Source: Streptomyces sp. NBC_01717
GTDB taxonomy: Bacteria; Actinomycetota; Actinomycetes; Streptomycetales; Streptomycetaceae
Assembly: GCF_036248255.1 (NCBI RefSeq)
Contig: NZ_CP109178.1
Coordinates: 248,001-312,000, forward strand
Length of the DNA stretch: 64,000 nt
Reading direction: 5' to 3'
A model generated the notes under the pieces. It made no database searches and had not been told where the DNA came from. It saw nothing but the letters and a program-made list of their open reading frames with translations. Position 1 is the first letter of the stretch. Each line of letters starts with the position of its first letter. This document shows positions 42,078-50,215 of the stretch, piece by piece. A program made the position numbers and the translations under genes.

Positions 42078-42212
42078 CTACTCGTCCTCTTCGAGGCAGT
42101 CGAGGCATTCGCACGCGCCGGCGTGGCCGCAGTCGCAGCCGCACGAGTGGGCGGCGCTGAAGCAGTAGCAGACGCAACCGGTCTCGCCGCAGGGCTCGGT
42201 GTGCCTGGTCAT
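42078..42212 (-). CDS. 44-residue cysteine-rich protein, metallothionein-like candidate
   Basis: ATG 42212, GAGAGG about 8 bases upstream, TAG at 42078-42080. Sequence: MTRHTEPCGETGCVCYCFSA, then AHSCGCDCGHAGACECLDCL and EEDE. Ten cysteines in 44 residues (8, 13, 15, 17, 24, 26, 28, 34, 36, 39), mostly in CxC pairs, plus His4, His22 and His30 and an acidic tail. This is the composition of a metal-cluster protein rather than a disulfide-bonded secreted peptide, since there is no signal sequence. The pattern differs from cyanobacterial/mycobacterial metallothioneins I can recall (SmtA, MymT). Hairpins bracket it at 42034-42060 and 42268-42287, so it is likely a monocistronic unit. Confidence 0.7.
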   Translation of the reverse strand: MTRHTEPCGETGCVCYCFSAAHSCGCDCGHAGACECLDCLEEDE

Positions 42213-42267
42213 GGGGTCATCCTCTCGTCAGCGGCAGCGCGGTGGTTGGCGGCGGCCGCAGTTGCGC

Positions 42268-42287
42268 CCCGGACCATGAGGTCCGGG
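42268..42287. terminator. Hairpin upstream of the Cys-rich gene
   Basis: CCCGGACC and GGTCCGGG around ATGA, with the same core (CCGGACC/GGTCCGG) as the hairpin at 42034-42060. It lies 55 bp upstream of the Cys-rich gene start; it could end an incoming transcript, or fold in the leader. Confidence 0.5.
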
Positions 42288-42431
42288 ACCCAGTCGTGCG
42301 GTGAGGTCCAGAGTCTTTCGTTTGGATCAGGCTGGATCAGGGAGCGGCCCGCCGCGGAGCGGCTGATGTCGCCCCGTGGTGCGTGCAGCTGCAAAGCAGA
42401 GGAAAGAGCCCACGCGGATCGAATAGGGTCT

Positions 42432-42462
42432 CCCCTGCTCGAGCGAAGCCGAGAGCTGGGGG
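42432..42462. repeat. Streptomyces-type extragenic palindrome
   Basis: CCCCTGCTCGAGCGAAGC continuing CGAGAGCTGGGGG: CCCC/GGGG and CTCG/CGAG arms form a hairpin. Very similar palindromes recur between genes throughout Streptomyces genomes (from general recollection). Only one copy is noticed here. Confidence 0.5.
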
Positions 42463-42496
42463 AAGACTGACGACAACGCCGCGGATGTGCCTACCA

Positions 42497-43037
42497 GACC
42501 CCGCGAGCCCAGCAAGATCCAGACGAAAGGCCCTGGCCGAGCGTGGTGGTGGTGAGCTTGCCGTCCTCGGCTTCCGTGCCGCCGAGCTGGGCCTTCCCCC
42601 GGTGTGGCACCTCGACCTGATAGAACTTCTCGCTCTTCGGGACGTCGTCGACGGCGACTTTGCAGTCCTCCGCGTACTCGGAGGAGCCAAGGTTGCCGGT
42701 GACCGCTACTCCCCCGGCGGCGGCGTGGACGGTGGCTGAGATTCCCTCGGCCATGTCGTCGTAGCCTCCGGCTTCCTTTCAGCCAGTGTCGGCAGTGTGA
42801 ACGACTCCGACATTGAGGGCGAGTGCGCCGGTGAGTGAGAACGTGGCCGGTTCGTCGTCGCCACTACCGACCGTGATGGCCCAAGCCGCTCCGACGATCC
42901 CCGCCCCCTGCGACCATGCCCACGAGACCTGCGATCGCGGGGTTCACCAGCCGCTCGGCGGGCGGTGCCGCGGGCGCGGGCGGCATGGCGGGTACGGCGG
43001 GCATTTCAACGGATGGTGGCAACACTTCGGTAGTCAT
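42497..43037 (-). pseudogene. Membrane-anchored hypothetical protein, multiply frameshifted
   Basis: Starting ATG 43037 (GGGGGGGACG upstream): MTTEVLPPSVEMPAVPAMPP, a Pro-rich tail typical of DUF4190-like proteins, then NPAIAGLVGMVAG; after a frameshift near 42905, TVGSGDDEPATFSLTGALAL and VGVVHTADTG stop at a TGA; the same frame then gives GGYDDMAEGISATVHAAAGG, NLGSSEYAEDCKVAVDDVPK and FYQVEVPHRGKAQL. Read together they outline one secreted or membrane-bound protein with a C-terminal beta-rich domain. Broken by at least two indels. Confidence 0.65.
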
Positions 43038-43105
43038 CGTCCCCCCCGGGATTCGTTCGAGATCGGGATGGTATCCCGAATCGGCGCAGGTGGGCCAGGG
43101 TTTAC

Positions 43106-43190
43106 GACCTGATTCAGAGCTGGATGTCACTGACGCGATGTGGGACCGGATCGAGCCGCTGATGCTTGCCGATCAGGTTGGTGGACGACG
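43106..43190 (+). pseudogene. IS5-family transposase N-terminal scrap
   Basis: Reads ELDVTDAMWDRIEPLMLADQ then GGRRWA, the start of the DUF4096-type N-terminal domain of IS5 transposases. Similarity then ends; the remaining 300 bp up to the whiB promoter show only broken frames. Confidence 0.55.
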
Positions 43191-43508
43191 ATGGGCCGCT
43201 CGGCATCCTGCTGTTCGTGCTCGGCCCGCTGAAACTTCTCGCTTGCCGCCGGACGGCTGCCGACGGGGTGAAGGCGCTCTCCAGTCGGCCGGCGGCCCAC
43301 CGCTGCCGAATCCTGAGGCAGTGGCAGCAGCCGGACCCTGCACCGGATTGACCACCCCTTGGCGACGGTTGGCCTGGGCGCAGGATGCGCGGTGCACCTG
43401 TACGGGGACTGCAGTGCGGTGAGCAGAAGCAAATGGGGTTTCAGGGGCCAGTTGTCGGTCACCCGCAACGTAGCAACCGAACCAGGACAACCATCGGGAG
43501 TGAGGCAC

Positions 43509-43763
43509 ATGGAGAACTGGCGTATGCAGGCGGCCTGCCGTGACGAGGACCCCGACCTGTTCTTCCCCATCGGAAGCACCGGCCCGGCGCTCGTGCAGAC
43601 GGAAGACGCGAAGGCGGTATGCCGCGAATGCCCGGTTCGGGAGCCGTGTCTGGAGTGGGCCATGGAGCACGGTCAGGACTCCGGCGTATGGGGTGGCCTG
43701 GGTGAGGCCGAACGGCGTGCACTGAAGCGCCGCACCCGCAGGCGGGCTCAGGAGTCCGGATAA
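43509..43763 (+). CDS. WhiB-family transcription factor
   Basis: 84 residues from ATG 43509 with GGGAG upstream. Four cysteines at 10, 38, 41 and 47 (C-x27-C-x2-C-x5-C) ligate the 4Fe-4S cluster; GVWGGL is the conserved turn, followed by a basic tail (RRALKRRTRRRAQ) that contacts DNA or sigma-A. WhiB proteins sense NO/oxygen or redox and steer development or antibiotic resistance. It overlaps no neighbour but is only 2 bp from the DUF1232 gene, so they are co-transcribed. Confidence 0.95.
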   Translation: MENWRMQAACRDEDPDLFFPIGSTGPALVQTEDAKAVCRECPVREPCLEWAMEHGQDSGVWGGLGEAERRALKRRTRRRAQESG

Positions 43764-43765
43764 GG

Positions 43766-44086
43766 ATGGACGATGTACCCATGGATCCCACGGCTTGGCT
43801 TCTCGTCGGCGCGGTCGCCGCACTACTCACCATGGGGGTCGCCGGCGTCCTCCTGATCCGGCTGATCCGGGCAAGGAAGCTGCTGATCGACGCAGGGGTC
43901 CCGCTGCGGAACAAGGCGTTGGTGTGGGCGGCGGCGATCTACACCGTCTGTCCCGTCGACCTGATCCCCGACCCCGTCTATCTGGACGACATCGGGTTCC
44001 TGCTGCTGGCGCTGCGCTCGCTCTCAGCCCACGGGCCGGACCGCTCGGGCGCCGCCCTCCCTCATAAGGGCAGCCCGCCCCGATAA
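43766..44086 (+). CDS. DUF1232 (YkvA-like) membrane protein
   Basis: 106 residues; ATG 43766 is favoured by tight spacing to whiB, ATG 43781 is an alternative. A first helix WLLVGAVAALLTMGVAGVLLI, then the DUF1232 core LRNKALVWAAAIYTVCPVDLIPDPVYLDDIGFLLLAL with the hallmark P-DLIPD-. The C-terminus (HKGSPPR) runs into a 19-bp tandem duplication, so its last residues may be changed. Function unknown; often beside redox or envelope genes. Confidence 0.85.
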   Translation: MDDVPMDPTAWLLVGAVAALLTMGVAGVLLIRLIRARKLLIDAGVPLRNKALVWAAAIYTVCPVDLIPDPVYLDDIGFLLLALRSLSAHGPDRSGAALPHKGSPPR

Positions 44087-44101
44087 GGGCAGCCCGCCCC
44101 G
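44064..44101. repeat. 19-bp tandem duplication
   Basis: ATAAGGGCAGCCCGCCCCG occurs twice back to back (44064-44082 and 44083-44101). The first unit contains the last codons and stop of the DUF1232 gene. Confidence 0.8.
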
Positions 44102-44718
44102 CGCGAACCGGATCCCGGCCGACCGGTGGCATACGGCACTTGTCCAGCCGCCGTCGAGCAGCGAGCGAGCCTCAGCCGCCTGCAGCAGGTTGACTGCATT
44201 TGCCACCGCGCGCAGGCCGCCGACGGCACGAGCCGGTCCGTACCAACCGGGGTGCTCCGATACGGCGCCCCCAGTTCGCAGCGTCGATCGCAACCCACAC
44301 GCCAGCACCCTCGCACCCGGCCGCAACCTACCTCCCCCGTGTCCAGCGGGGGCCTCTGGAGTCATTCCGTCAGGAGTCGTCAGCGTCGGCTCCGGAGGTA
44401 CTTCGGGGCTTGCTCATGCCGCCGGCGCGCCGGCGGATTGCGACTTCCCCGCCAAGAGGGCGTTCAGTGTGGGCGGATTGCCCATGATGCCCTGGTAAGC
44501 GCCTCGCCAAGTGGGTGTTGTCTGGGCTCGGTCCGCTTTGACGGACATCGGAGATCAACCGGTACGTCACCCAGTGGGGTTCCCGGACTTGCGTGAGACG
44601 GGGGCAAGGGCAAGCGTCTCGACGATCGCCGGGCGCCCCGTGGTCGGCTCCGTTGCCTCAGTGTCGTTTCGCCCTGGTCCCCCCGGGTGGCTCCGCTCGG
44701 CTGAGAGACTTCGGTCTT
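44102..44718. other. Unassigned stretch between the DUF1232 and pyrE-like genes
   Basis: A minus-strand frame (about 44100-44270) reads GWYGPARAVGGLRAVANAVNLLQAAEARSLLDGG, which looks protein-like but is unrecognised and lacks a complete start-to-stop gene with ribosome-binding site. The remaining part up to 44718 holds no visible gene, only the promoter of the next one. Confidence 0.3.
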
Positions 44719-45243
44719 GTGAATTCTTCGAGTCTTGCCCACCAGATCCATGCCGCGTCCCACCTGACCGGGAACTTCGTGCTCCGGTCCGGCCTCACGG
44801 CAACCGAGTACTTCGACAAGTACCGCTTCGAAGGCGATCCCGTTCTCCTGGACTCCATCGCCAGGGAGATGGCCCAGCTCGTGCCGGAAGGCACGGAGGT
44901 GTTGGCCGGCCTTGAAATGGGTGGGATTCCGGTGGTGACCGCCCTCGGCCGGCACACCGGGCTGCCGTGCGCCTTTGTCCGCAAGCAGGCCAAAGGCTAT
45001 GGGACGCGCCGCCTCGCGGAAGGTGCTGACATCGTGGGCCGACGAGTCCTGATCGTGGAGGATGTGGTCACCAGCGGCGGACAGATCGTGTTGTCCACTG
45101 CGGAGTTGCGTGCTCTCGGCGCGGACGTCCGTGAAGCTTTGTGCGTCATTGACCGTCAGCAAGGTGGCGTCGAGGCGCTGGCAGGCGCAGGGATCGGACT
45201 GGTTTCGTTGCTGACCGCGGACGATCTCCGTGCAGCGGCCTGA
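44719..45243 (+). CDS. Orotate phosphoribosyltransferase-like protein
   Basis: 174 residues from GTG 44719 (weak GAGAGAC upstream). Type I PRTase fold: VLAGLEMGGIPVVTALG, FVRKQAKGYGTRRLAEG flexible loop, and the PRPP motif VLIVEDVVTSGGQIVLS around residues 108-124. The start FVLRSGLTATEYFDKYRF is the OPRTase hood region. It resembles pyrE, but other pyrimidine genes are absent and the local setting is foreign, so it could be a second OPRTase or a paralogue making a modified nucleotide. Confidence 0.85.
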   Translation: MNSSSLAHQIHAASHLTGNFVLRSGLTATEYFDKYRFEGDPVLLDSIAREMAQLVPEGTEVLAGLEMGGIPVVTALGRHTGLPCAFVRKQAKGYGTRRLAEGADIVGRRVLIVEDVVTSGGQIVLSTAELRALGADVREALCVIDRQQGGVEALAGAGIGLVSLLTADDLRAAA

Positions 45244-45392
45244 CCCATTCGGATCGTCGGGACCGCCCAGCACAGTCAAGGGCAGGATAGGGCTCCCATC
45301 CCAGTCGCGCTGTTGGCCACTCCGGGACCGGACGCCGCGAGGGGTTCCGCAACGATGAGCCGGGCTTCGGTCGAATTCGGCTGCTGCGGGGC
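45244..45392. other. Short intergenic region
   Basis: Converging genes end on both sides (45243 plus strand, 45393 minus strand). No clear hairpin was noticed; nothing else seen. Confidence 0.4.
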
Positions 45393-45596
45393 CTACTTGT
45401 CCTCACCGGGCTTTCCAATGTGTTCGCCATCGCCTGGGGTGTCGCCGCCGGGCTTGGCTGGAGCGGTGGAGGGGGGTTCGGTGTGGTTCCCGCCGTCGCC
45501 GGACTTGCCGGTGGTACCGGAGAGGTTGAGCTGAAAGACGAAGAGGAGGGCGGCCACGGCGAGGGTGACGGTCATCAAGATGGTGATGCGGCGCAT
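45393..45596 (-). CDS. Small secreted or membrane-anchored protein
   Basis: 67 residues from ATG 45596 (GGGAGC upstream). One N-terminal helix (ILMTVTLAVAALLFVFQLNLS) followed by a Gly/Pro/Lys-rich hydrophilic tail (KSGDGGNHTEPPSTAPAKPG). It follows the ferric-reductase-like gene by 45 bp and probably belongs to that transcript; perhaps a small partner in the electron-transfer complex, unproven. Confidence 0.7.
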   Translation of the reverse strand: MRRITILMTVTLAVAALLFVFQLNLSGTTGKSGDGGNHTEPPSTAPAKPGGDTPGDGEHIGKPGEDK

Positions 45597-45641
45597 GTGT
45601 GCTCCCGTTGATGAGTGAGGGTTTCGGTCGGAGTGGTGGGT

Positions 45642-47048
45642 CTACCAGGCGAACTCTTCGGTGTGGATGTTGTCGCGGTGGGCGCCGGCGCCGTCGGCGG
45701 CCTTACGAACGGCGGTGATCCAGATGGGCGGGCCGCAGACGTAGATGTCGCAGTGAGGGATGTCGGGGACGAGGTCCTTGAAGACCTGGGCGTCGTCGCT
45801 GAGGTGGGCGGGGCCGGTGGCCTGCCAGGAGGTCTCGGCGCGGCGGGGCCCGGGCAGGAAGATCAGCTCGACGCCACGGCGCGCGGCGATCTCACGGAGT
45901 TCGTCGATGAAGACGGCGTGCTGGGTCTCGCTGTAGCGGTAGATGAGGGTGACCTCACCGGGGGCGTAGTCGGTGTCTTCGAGGAGGGCGCGCATGGGGG
46001 TGATGCCGATACCCGCGGCGATCAGGAGCATGCGCGGCTGCCGGCGCCGACGGGCGGTGAGGGTTCCGTAGGGGCCCTCGATCAGGACCCGGGTGCCGGG
46101 CTTCAGCCGTGCGACGCGTTCGCTGCCGTCGCCTGCGGCCTTGATGGTGATGCGCAGCCGGTCGGCAGTGGGGGCGGCGGAGAGGGTGTAGGGGTTGCCG
46201 CGGGACCACCCGGGGCCGTCGAGGAAGCGCCAGATGAAGAACTGGCCGGACGCGGTCTTCATCTTGTCCAGGCGGTGGCCCTGGGCGGTGACAGAGACGA
46301 CACCGGGCGCTTCGGTGACCACGGACTCGACGCGCAGGCGGTGGTAGAAGGAACGCCACGCGGGCAAGGTGAGGCGGTACAGGAAGGTGACGGCGAACGC
46401 GAAGCCGTACAGGCACCACCAGTAGATGCGGGTCCAGGTCTCGTGGAAGTCGGCGCCGTCGACGAAGGTGTGCGGGAACGTGGCGGCGATCCCGGCGTAT
46501 GAGTACAGGTGGATCAGGTGCCAGGACTCGTAGCGCAGGCGGCGGCGGGCCGTGCGGATCGAGGTGACGACCACCATGATCAGCAGGATGGTGCCGACGG
46601 TGGCGAACAGCATCCACGAGTCGGTGATGAACACCCGCATAAGCGCGTCCAGCATCGCGTCGGGTTCGCGCACCGCGCGTTCGACGGCGAAGAGGACGAC
46701 GTGGGCCATCATCAGCCAGAAGGAGGCGAAGCCGATCCAGCGGTGCCGTCGGGTGAGCAGGTCGTGGCCCCAGGATCGTTCGACCCAGGGGATCCGGGCG
46801 AGCATGATCACCTGAAGGATCATCAGGTCGGAGGCCAGCAGTCCTGTGAGCAGGCCGAGGGAGCCCGTCGCCCGGTCGGGTGCGGTCAGGCTGAGCGGGC
46901 CGCCTTGGTTCATCACCCATAGGGCTACGACCGCGACCGCGGACAGGATCGCCAGAGCGCCGAGCGGGTCGGCCAGGGTGAACCCCCGCCGTCGGCGTTC
47001 GGCGGGCAGTTTGCGGTGCCCGCGGGGCAGCACGGTGGAGAGCGTCAT
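45642..47048 (-). CDS. Ferric-reductase-like transmembrane flavocytochrome
   Basis: 468 residues from ATG 47048. Six-helix heme domain with histidines in LTRRHRWIGFASFWLMMAHVVLFA and YESWHLIHLYSYAGIAATFPHTF, then a cytoplasmic FAD domain (RGNPYTLSAAP as the R-x-Y-S-like flavin motif) and NAD(P) domain (MLLIAAGIGITPMRALLED and YVCGPPIWITAV). It moves electrons from NADPH across the membrane through heme, as in FRE/NOX/MsrQ relatives. Divergent from a response regulator - kinase pair, which may control it; co-transcribed with the small protein downstream. Confidence 0.9.
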   Translation of the reverse strand: MTLSTVLPRGHRKLPAERRRRGFTLADPLGALAILSAVAVVALWVMNQGGPLSLTAPDRATGSLGLLTGLLASDLMILQVIMLARIPWVERSWGHDLLTRRHRWIGFASFWLMMAHVVLFAVERAVREPDAMLDALMRVFITDSWMLFATVGTILLIMVVVTSIRTARRRLRYESWHLIHLYSYAGIAATFPHTFVDGADFHETWTRIYWWCLYGFAFAVTFLYRLTLPAWRSFYHRLRVESVVTEAPGVVSVTAQGHRLDKMKTASGQFFIWRFLDGPGWSRGNPYTLSAAPTADRLRITIKAAGDGSERVARLKPGTRVLIEGPYGTLTARRRRQPRMLLIAAGIGITPMRALLEDTDYAPGEVTLIYRYSETQHAVFIDELREIAARRGVELIFLPGPRRAETSWQATGPAHLSDDAQVFKDLVPDIPHCDIYVCGPPIWITAVRKAADGAGAHRDNIHTEEFAW

Positions 47049-47327
47049 CAGCGGATTCCTTCGGCACGGATCACAGGGCGCCGCCCCGGACGGGGCGTGG
47101 TCCTCACCCTCGTCGGGCTCTTTGTGGCATCTCTAAGAGACCGACACTCGACGCGGAGTCGTTGTCGTCGGCTGGAGGTTGTGACCTGCGCCCGTCGTGC
47201 GAGTGGCGGGGGACGGCGGAGGGGACGGGCCGCGTGGTTCTTAGACTTCCTTGTCCTTCGAGGCTGATCCTTGACCTGGAGCAGCCCCTGTCGGCGGGGG
47301 CGCCGGTGAAGGGCTGAGGTTCAACAG
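47049..47327. promoter_or_regulatory. Divergent promoter region of the flavocytochrome and two-component genes
   Basis: 279 bp with no ORF of interest. It should contain both promoters and any binding site of the OmpR-type regulator. A short dyad GACTC/GAGTC-like sequence is present near 47146-47161 but is not convincing. Confidence 0.45.
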
Positions 47328-48023
47328 ATGGCAGGAGTGGGCCGGAAGCCTGAGGTGCTGGTGGTCGACGACGATCCGGGCCTACGTGAAGCCCTCGACC
47401 TGGGTCTGGGACTGGAGGGCTTCACGGTGCGCCTGGCCGAAGACGGCGAAATGGCGCTGGCGGAGGTCGCCGCCCGACTGCCCTCGGTGATCGTTCTGGA
47501 CGTGACGATGCCGGGCCCGTCAGGCGTCGAGGTGGTGCGCCGGCTGCGGGCCGAGGGCCGGACGCTGCCGGTGTGCATGCTCTCCGCCCGCGACGAGGTC
47601 GACGACCGGGTCGCGGGACTCGCAGCCGGCGCGGACGACTATGTCGTCAAGCCGTTCTCCATCGGCGAGCTCGCCGCCCGCCTGCACGCCATGGTGCGCC
47701 TGCACGAGTCCACCGCGCAGCGTCCCCTGGTCATCGGCGACATCACGATCGAACCGGCCCGCCGCACCGCCTCACGCGCCGGACGTGACCTGGGACTGAC
47801 CGCCCGTGAGTTCGATCTCCTGCTCGCGCTCGCCCACCGGCCCGGCCAGGTCCTCTCCCGGGCCCAGCTCCTGGAGCAGGTCTGGGGCTACACCTGGGAC
47901 GTCGACACCAACGTCGTGGATGTCTTCATCGGCTACCTACGCAAGAAACTCGAAGCCGACGGCAGCCCCCGTCTCCTGCAGACGGTGCGCGGCATCGGTT
48001 TCGTCCTGCGGACCGGGCCTTGA
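47328..48023 (+). CDS. OmpR-family response regulator
   Basis: 231 residues from ATG 47328. Receiver: VLVVDDDPGLREALDLGLG, phosphorylated Asp58 in VIVLDVTMPG, Thr/Ser in CMLSARDE, Lys near 108 in YVVKPFS. DNA-binding winged helix from about 135: RDLGLTAREFDLLLALAHRPGQVLSRAQLLEQVWG and RKKLEADGSPRLLQTVRGIGFVL. It resembles MprA/PrrA-type regulators. The kinase start overlaps its stop, so the pair is a coupled unit; the divergent flavocytochrome is a likely target. Confidence 0.95.
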   Translation: MAGVGRKPEVLVVDDDPGLREALDLGLGLEGFTVRLAEDGEMALAEVAARLPSVIVLDVTMPGPSGVEVVRRLRAEGRTLPVCMLSARDEVDDRVAGLAAGADDYVVKPFSIGELAARLHAMVRLHESTAQRPLVIGDITIEPARRTASRAGRDLGLTAREFDLLLALAHRPGQVLSRAQLLEQVWGYTWDVDTNVVDVFIGYLRKKLEADGSPRLLQTVRGIGFVLRTGP

Positions 48024-49423
48024 ATCTCCTCCCGCGCAGCCTGCGCTCCCAGATCACCGCGGCGGTCGTCCTCCTGGTGACCGTCGTGGTGGCGCTCGCC
48101 GGGCTGATCATCGTCGCCCGGATCGACCACCGCGACCGCACCGACGTCGACCGGCAGCTCGCCGGCCGCGCCGAGAAGGTTCGCCAGGACGCCGACAAGC
48201 TCCTCAAGCAGGGCGGCCACGACGGCGGTGACGAGGGCCGGGACGACTACGGCGGCCTGCTGGTCGGCAGCCAGAGTCTGGTCCGCCTCATCTCCGACGG
48301 CCAGATCACCGCCCAGCGCGGCGAGACCCCGCCCTTCCCCCTTCCCGTACCCGAGCGGGACGGCTACGCCACTGTCGCGGCCGACGGGCAGACCTGGCGT
48401 TCCCTGACCCGCCCCCTGAACAATGCCGGGGACCGCCTCGAAGTCCTCCAGGACATCGACTCAATCGAGCGGCGACTGGCGGACAACACCGCGATCGTCG
48501 CCGCCGTCACCCTCCTCGCCGCCCTCACCACCGCCGCCGGCGTCTGGCTGATCACCCGGCTCCTCCTCCACCCCCTTCAGCGGCTGCGCACCGGTGCGCA
48601 GGCCATCAGTGCCGACGCCACCGGCCCCGGCCTGCCGACCCTCGCCCGCCCCCAGGAGGTCGCCGACCTCTCCCACGCCCTCAACGCCATGCTCGACCAG
48701 CTGCGGACCAGCATGGAAGCCACCCGCCGCTTCACAGCGGACGCCGGACACGAGCTGCGCACCCCGCTCACCACCCTCGGGATGACGCTCGAGACCCTCC
48801 AGCGCAACCCCGACCTCTCCCAGCCGCAGCGCCACCGCGCCCTGGAAGCGATGAACGCCGAGCACCACCGCATCACCACCCTCCTCACCGGACTCCAGGC
48901 CCTCGCCCGTGGCGACTCCCGGGCCCTGCCCGACCGCACCCCCGTCGACCTGACCGCCCTGCTTGCCGAAGCCGTGACCCACGCCGCTCGGCGCCACCCG
49001 CCCGTCACATACCGCCTCACCCCCGCCGACCCCGTGACGGTCCAGGGGTGGGCGGCCGGGCTCCGGCTCGCCGTGGACAACCTCCTCGACAACGCCGCCC
49101 TCCACGGCCACCCGGACGGCACCGTCGACATCCGCCTCACGCACGACCACAGCACAGCCCGGATCACCGTCAGCGACAACGGCCCCGGCATCCCGCCCGA
49201 CCAACGCCAGGCCATGAAGGAGCGCTTCACCCGAGGCGCCCGAACCCGCGCACCCGGATCCGGCCTCGGCCTCGCCCTCGTCGAACAACAGGCCCACGTC
49301 CACCACGGCACACTGCATCTGGGAGAGAGCCCCAGCGGCGGGCTGCGAGCGATCCTCGCCCTTCCTACGGCAAGCGAGCACGTACCCTACGAGCCGGGCT
49401 CGGGCGGCCCTCCATCGGTTTGA
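48020..49423 (+). CDS. Sensor histidine kinase
   Basis: 467 residues starting at TTG 48020, which overlaps the regulator's TGA. Two membrane helices (SQITAAVVLLVTVVVALAGLII and NTAIVAAVTLLAALTTAAGVWLI) enclose an extracytoplasmic sensor of about 125 residues, rich in Asp/Gly near 60-75. HAMP-like linker, then DHp with FTADAGHELRTPLTTLG (His near 244) and HATPase with NLLDNAALHGHPDGTVDI (N box), SDNGPGIPPDQ (G1) and GSGLGLALVEQQA (G2). Cognate to the upstream regulator; signal unknown. Confidence 0.93.
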   Translation: MNLLPRSLRSQITAAVVLLVTVVVALAGLIIVARIDHRDRTDVDRQLAGRAEKVRQDADKLLKQGGHDGGDEGRDDYGGLLVGSQSLVRLISDGQITAQRGETPPFPLPVPERDGYATVAADGQTWRSLTRPLNNAGDRLEVLQDIDSIERRLADNTAIVAAVTLLAALTTAAGVWLITRLLLHPLQRLRTGAQAISADATGPGLPTLARPQEVADLSHALNAMLDQLRTSMEATRRFTADAGHELRTPLTTLGMTLETLQRNPDLSQPQRHRALEAMNAEHHRITTLLTGLQALARGDSRALPDRTPVDLTALLAEAVTHAARRHPPVTYRLTPADPVTVQGWAAGLRLAVDNLLDNAALHGHPDGTVDIRLTHDHSTARITVSDNGPGIPPDQRQAMKERFTRGARTRAPGSGLGLALVEQQAHVHHGTLHLGESPSGGLRAILALPTASEHVPYEPGSGGPPSV

Positions 49424-49963
49424 CCAGCGCGCATTCACGGTGCGTTCGGGGGCCGGTGCTCCGCACCAGCGGCGAGGCTGCATTCAGCGTGACAGGGCGC
49501 TCCGCCGTGTGCCGCCGACAGCGAGGCCGGGGTCTACCGGCAGCCCGGCGCGGCCGTCACGAGCGACTCTCGCCGTTCACCGCTCGTGTCACCTCGCTGA
49601 CGAAGGCGGGCCCGGCCTACCGCAACACGCACCCGCAGGACGCGGTCCTGTCCTCGGATACCTGCCCTTGACGGCCGTGCCGGACGATGTGGCCGAGCGC
49701 ACCGGTCCTGCACCGCCTGCTCGCGCGTCATCGCGCCCAGTTCGGTGCGGCAACGCCATGAAGTACGTCACATTGCCGTGTGCGGGACCGTGTTCGCTGT
49801 GGGTTCGCGGTGCCGACAACGGCCCACCGCTGTCTGCCGATCTGAGGGTTCCCCGTCGACGCGCCGGACACTGCAGCACTCCGGGCCGACTTAGGCCACC
49901 CTTCCCTGTCTCTGCAGTCGCCTGGTAGATGTGGAATTCCGACATCTCATCGAAGGTCGCACA
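49424..49963. other. Intergenic stretch without recognised gene
   Basis: 540 bp after the kinase. Frames are short and lack ribosome-binding sites. The last 40 bp hold a GAAGG site for the DUF6400 gene. Nothing else is seen. Confidence 0.4.
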
Positions 49964-50215
49964 ATGAACGAGGAAAATCGCACAGGTCACATACCCTTCA
50001 CCATCGATCTGACCTTCGAGGAAGCTCGACGACGGGCGGAGGTCGTGACCGCACTCGGGCCCGACTGGGACCCGGTCGCCGCTCTCCAGAGCGAGGACGA
50101 GGCCTACACGCTCCTTTACTCGAACCTCGACGCCGAGCAGCAGCGCACCTACGACCTGCTCGTGGCGGCCGGCGTCCTGCCAGGAGGGGAGCCGGGCCGT
50201 GCGGCTGCCCATTGA
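49964..50215 (+). CDS. DUF6400-family protein
   Basis: 83 residues from ATG 49964 with GAAGG upstream. Small, acidic, all-helical: FTIDLTFEEARRRAEVVTAL, GPDWDPVAALQSEDEAYTLLYSNLDAEQQRTYDLL, then AGVLPGG. It fits the small actinomycete family DUF6400 of unknown function. The next gene overlaps its 3' end by 17 bp, indicating a tight two-gene unit. Confidence 0.75.
   Translation: MNEENRTGHIPFTIDLTFEEARRRAEVVTALGPDWDPVAALQSEDEAYTLLYSNLDAEQQRTYDLLVAAGVLPGGEPGRAAAH

Noticed and set aside
42078..42212. Ribosomal peptide natural product precursor (Cys-rich)
   Set aside because: There is no leader/core pattern and no cyclase, radical SAM, lanthionine or YcaO gene within several kb; CxC spacing fits metal binding better.
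48020..49423. Long minus-strand frames opposite the histidine kinase (for example 48461-49483)
   Set aside because: Gly/Val/Glu-rich mirror translation of a high-GC gene, no start signal, and the plus strand has unambiguous kinase motifs.
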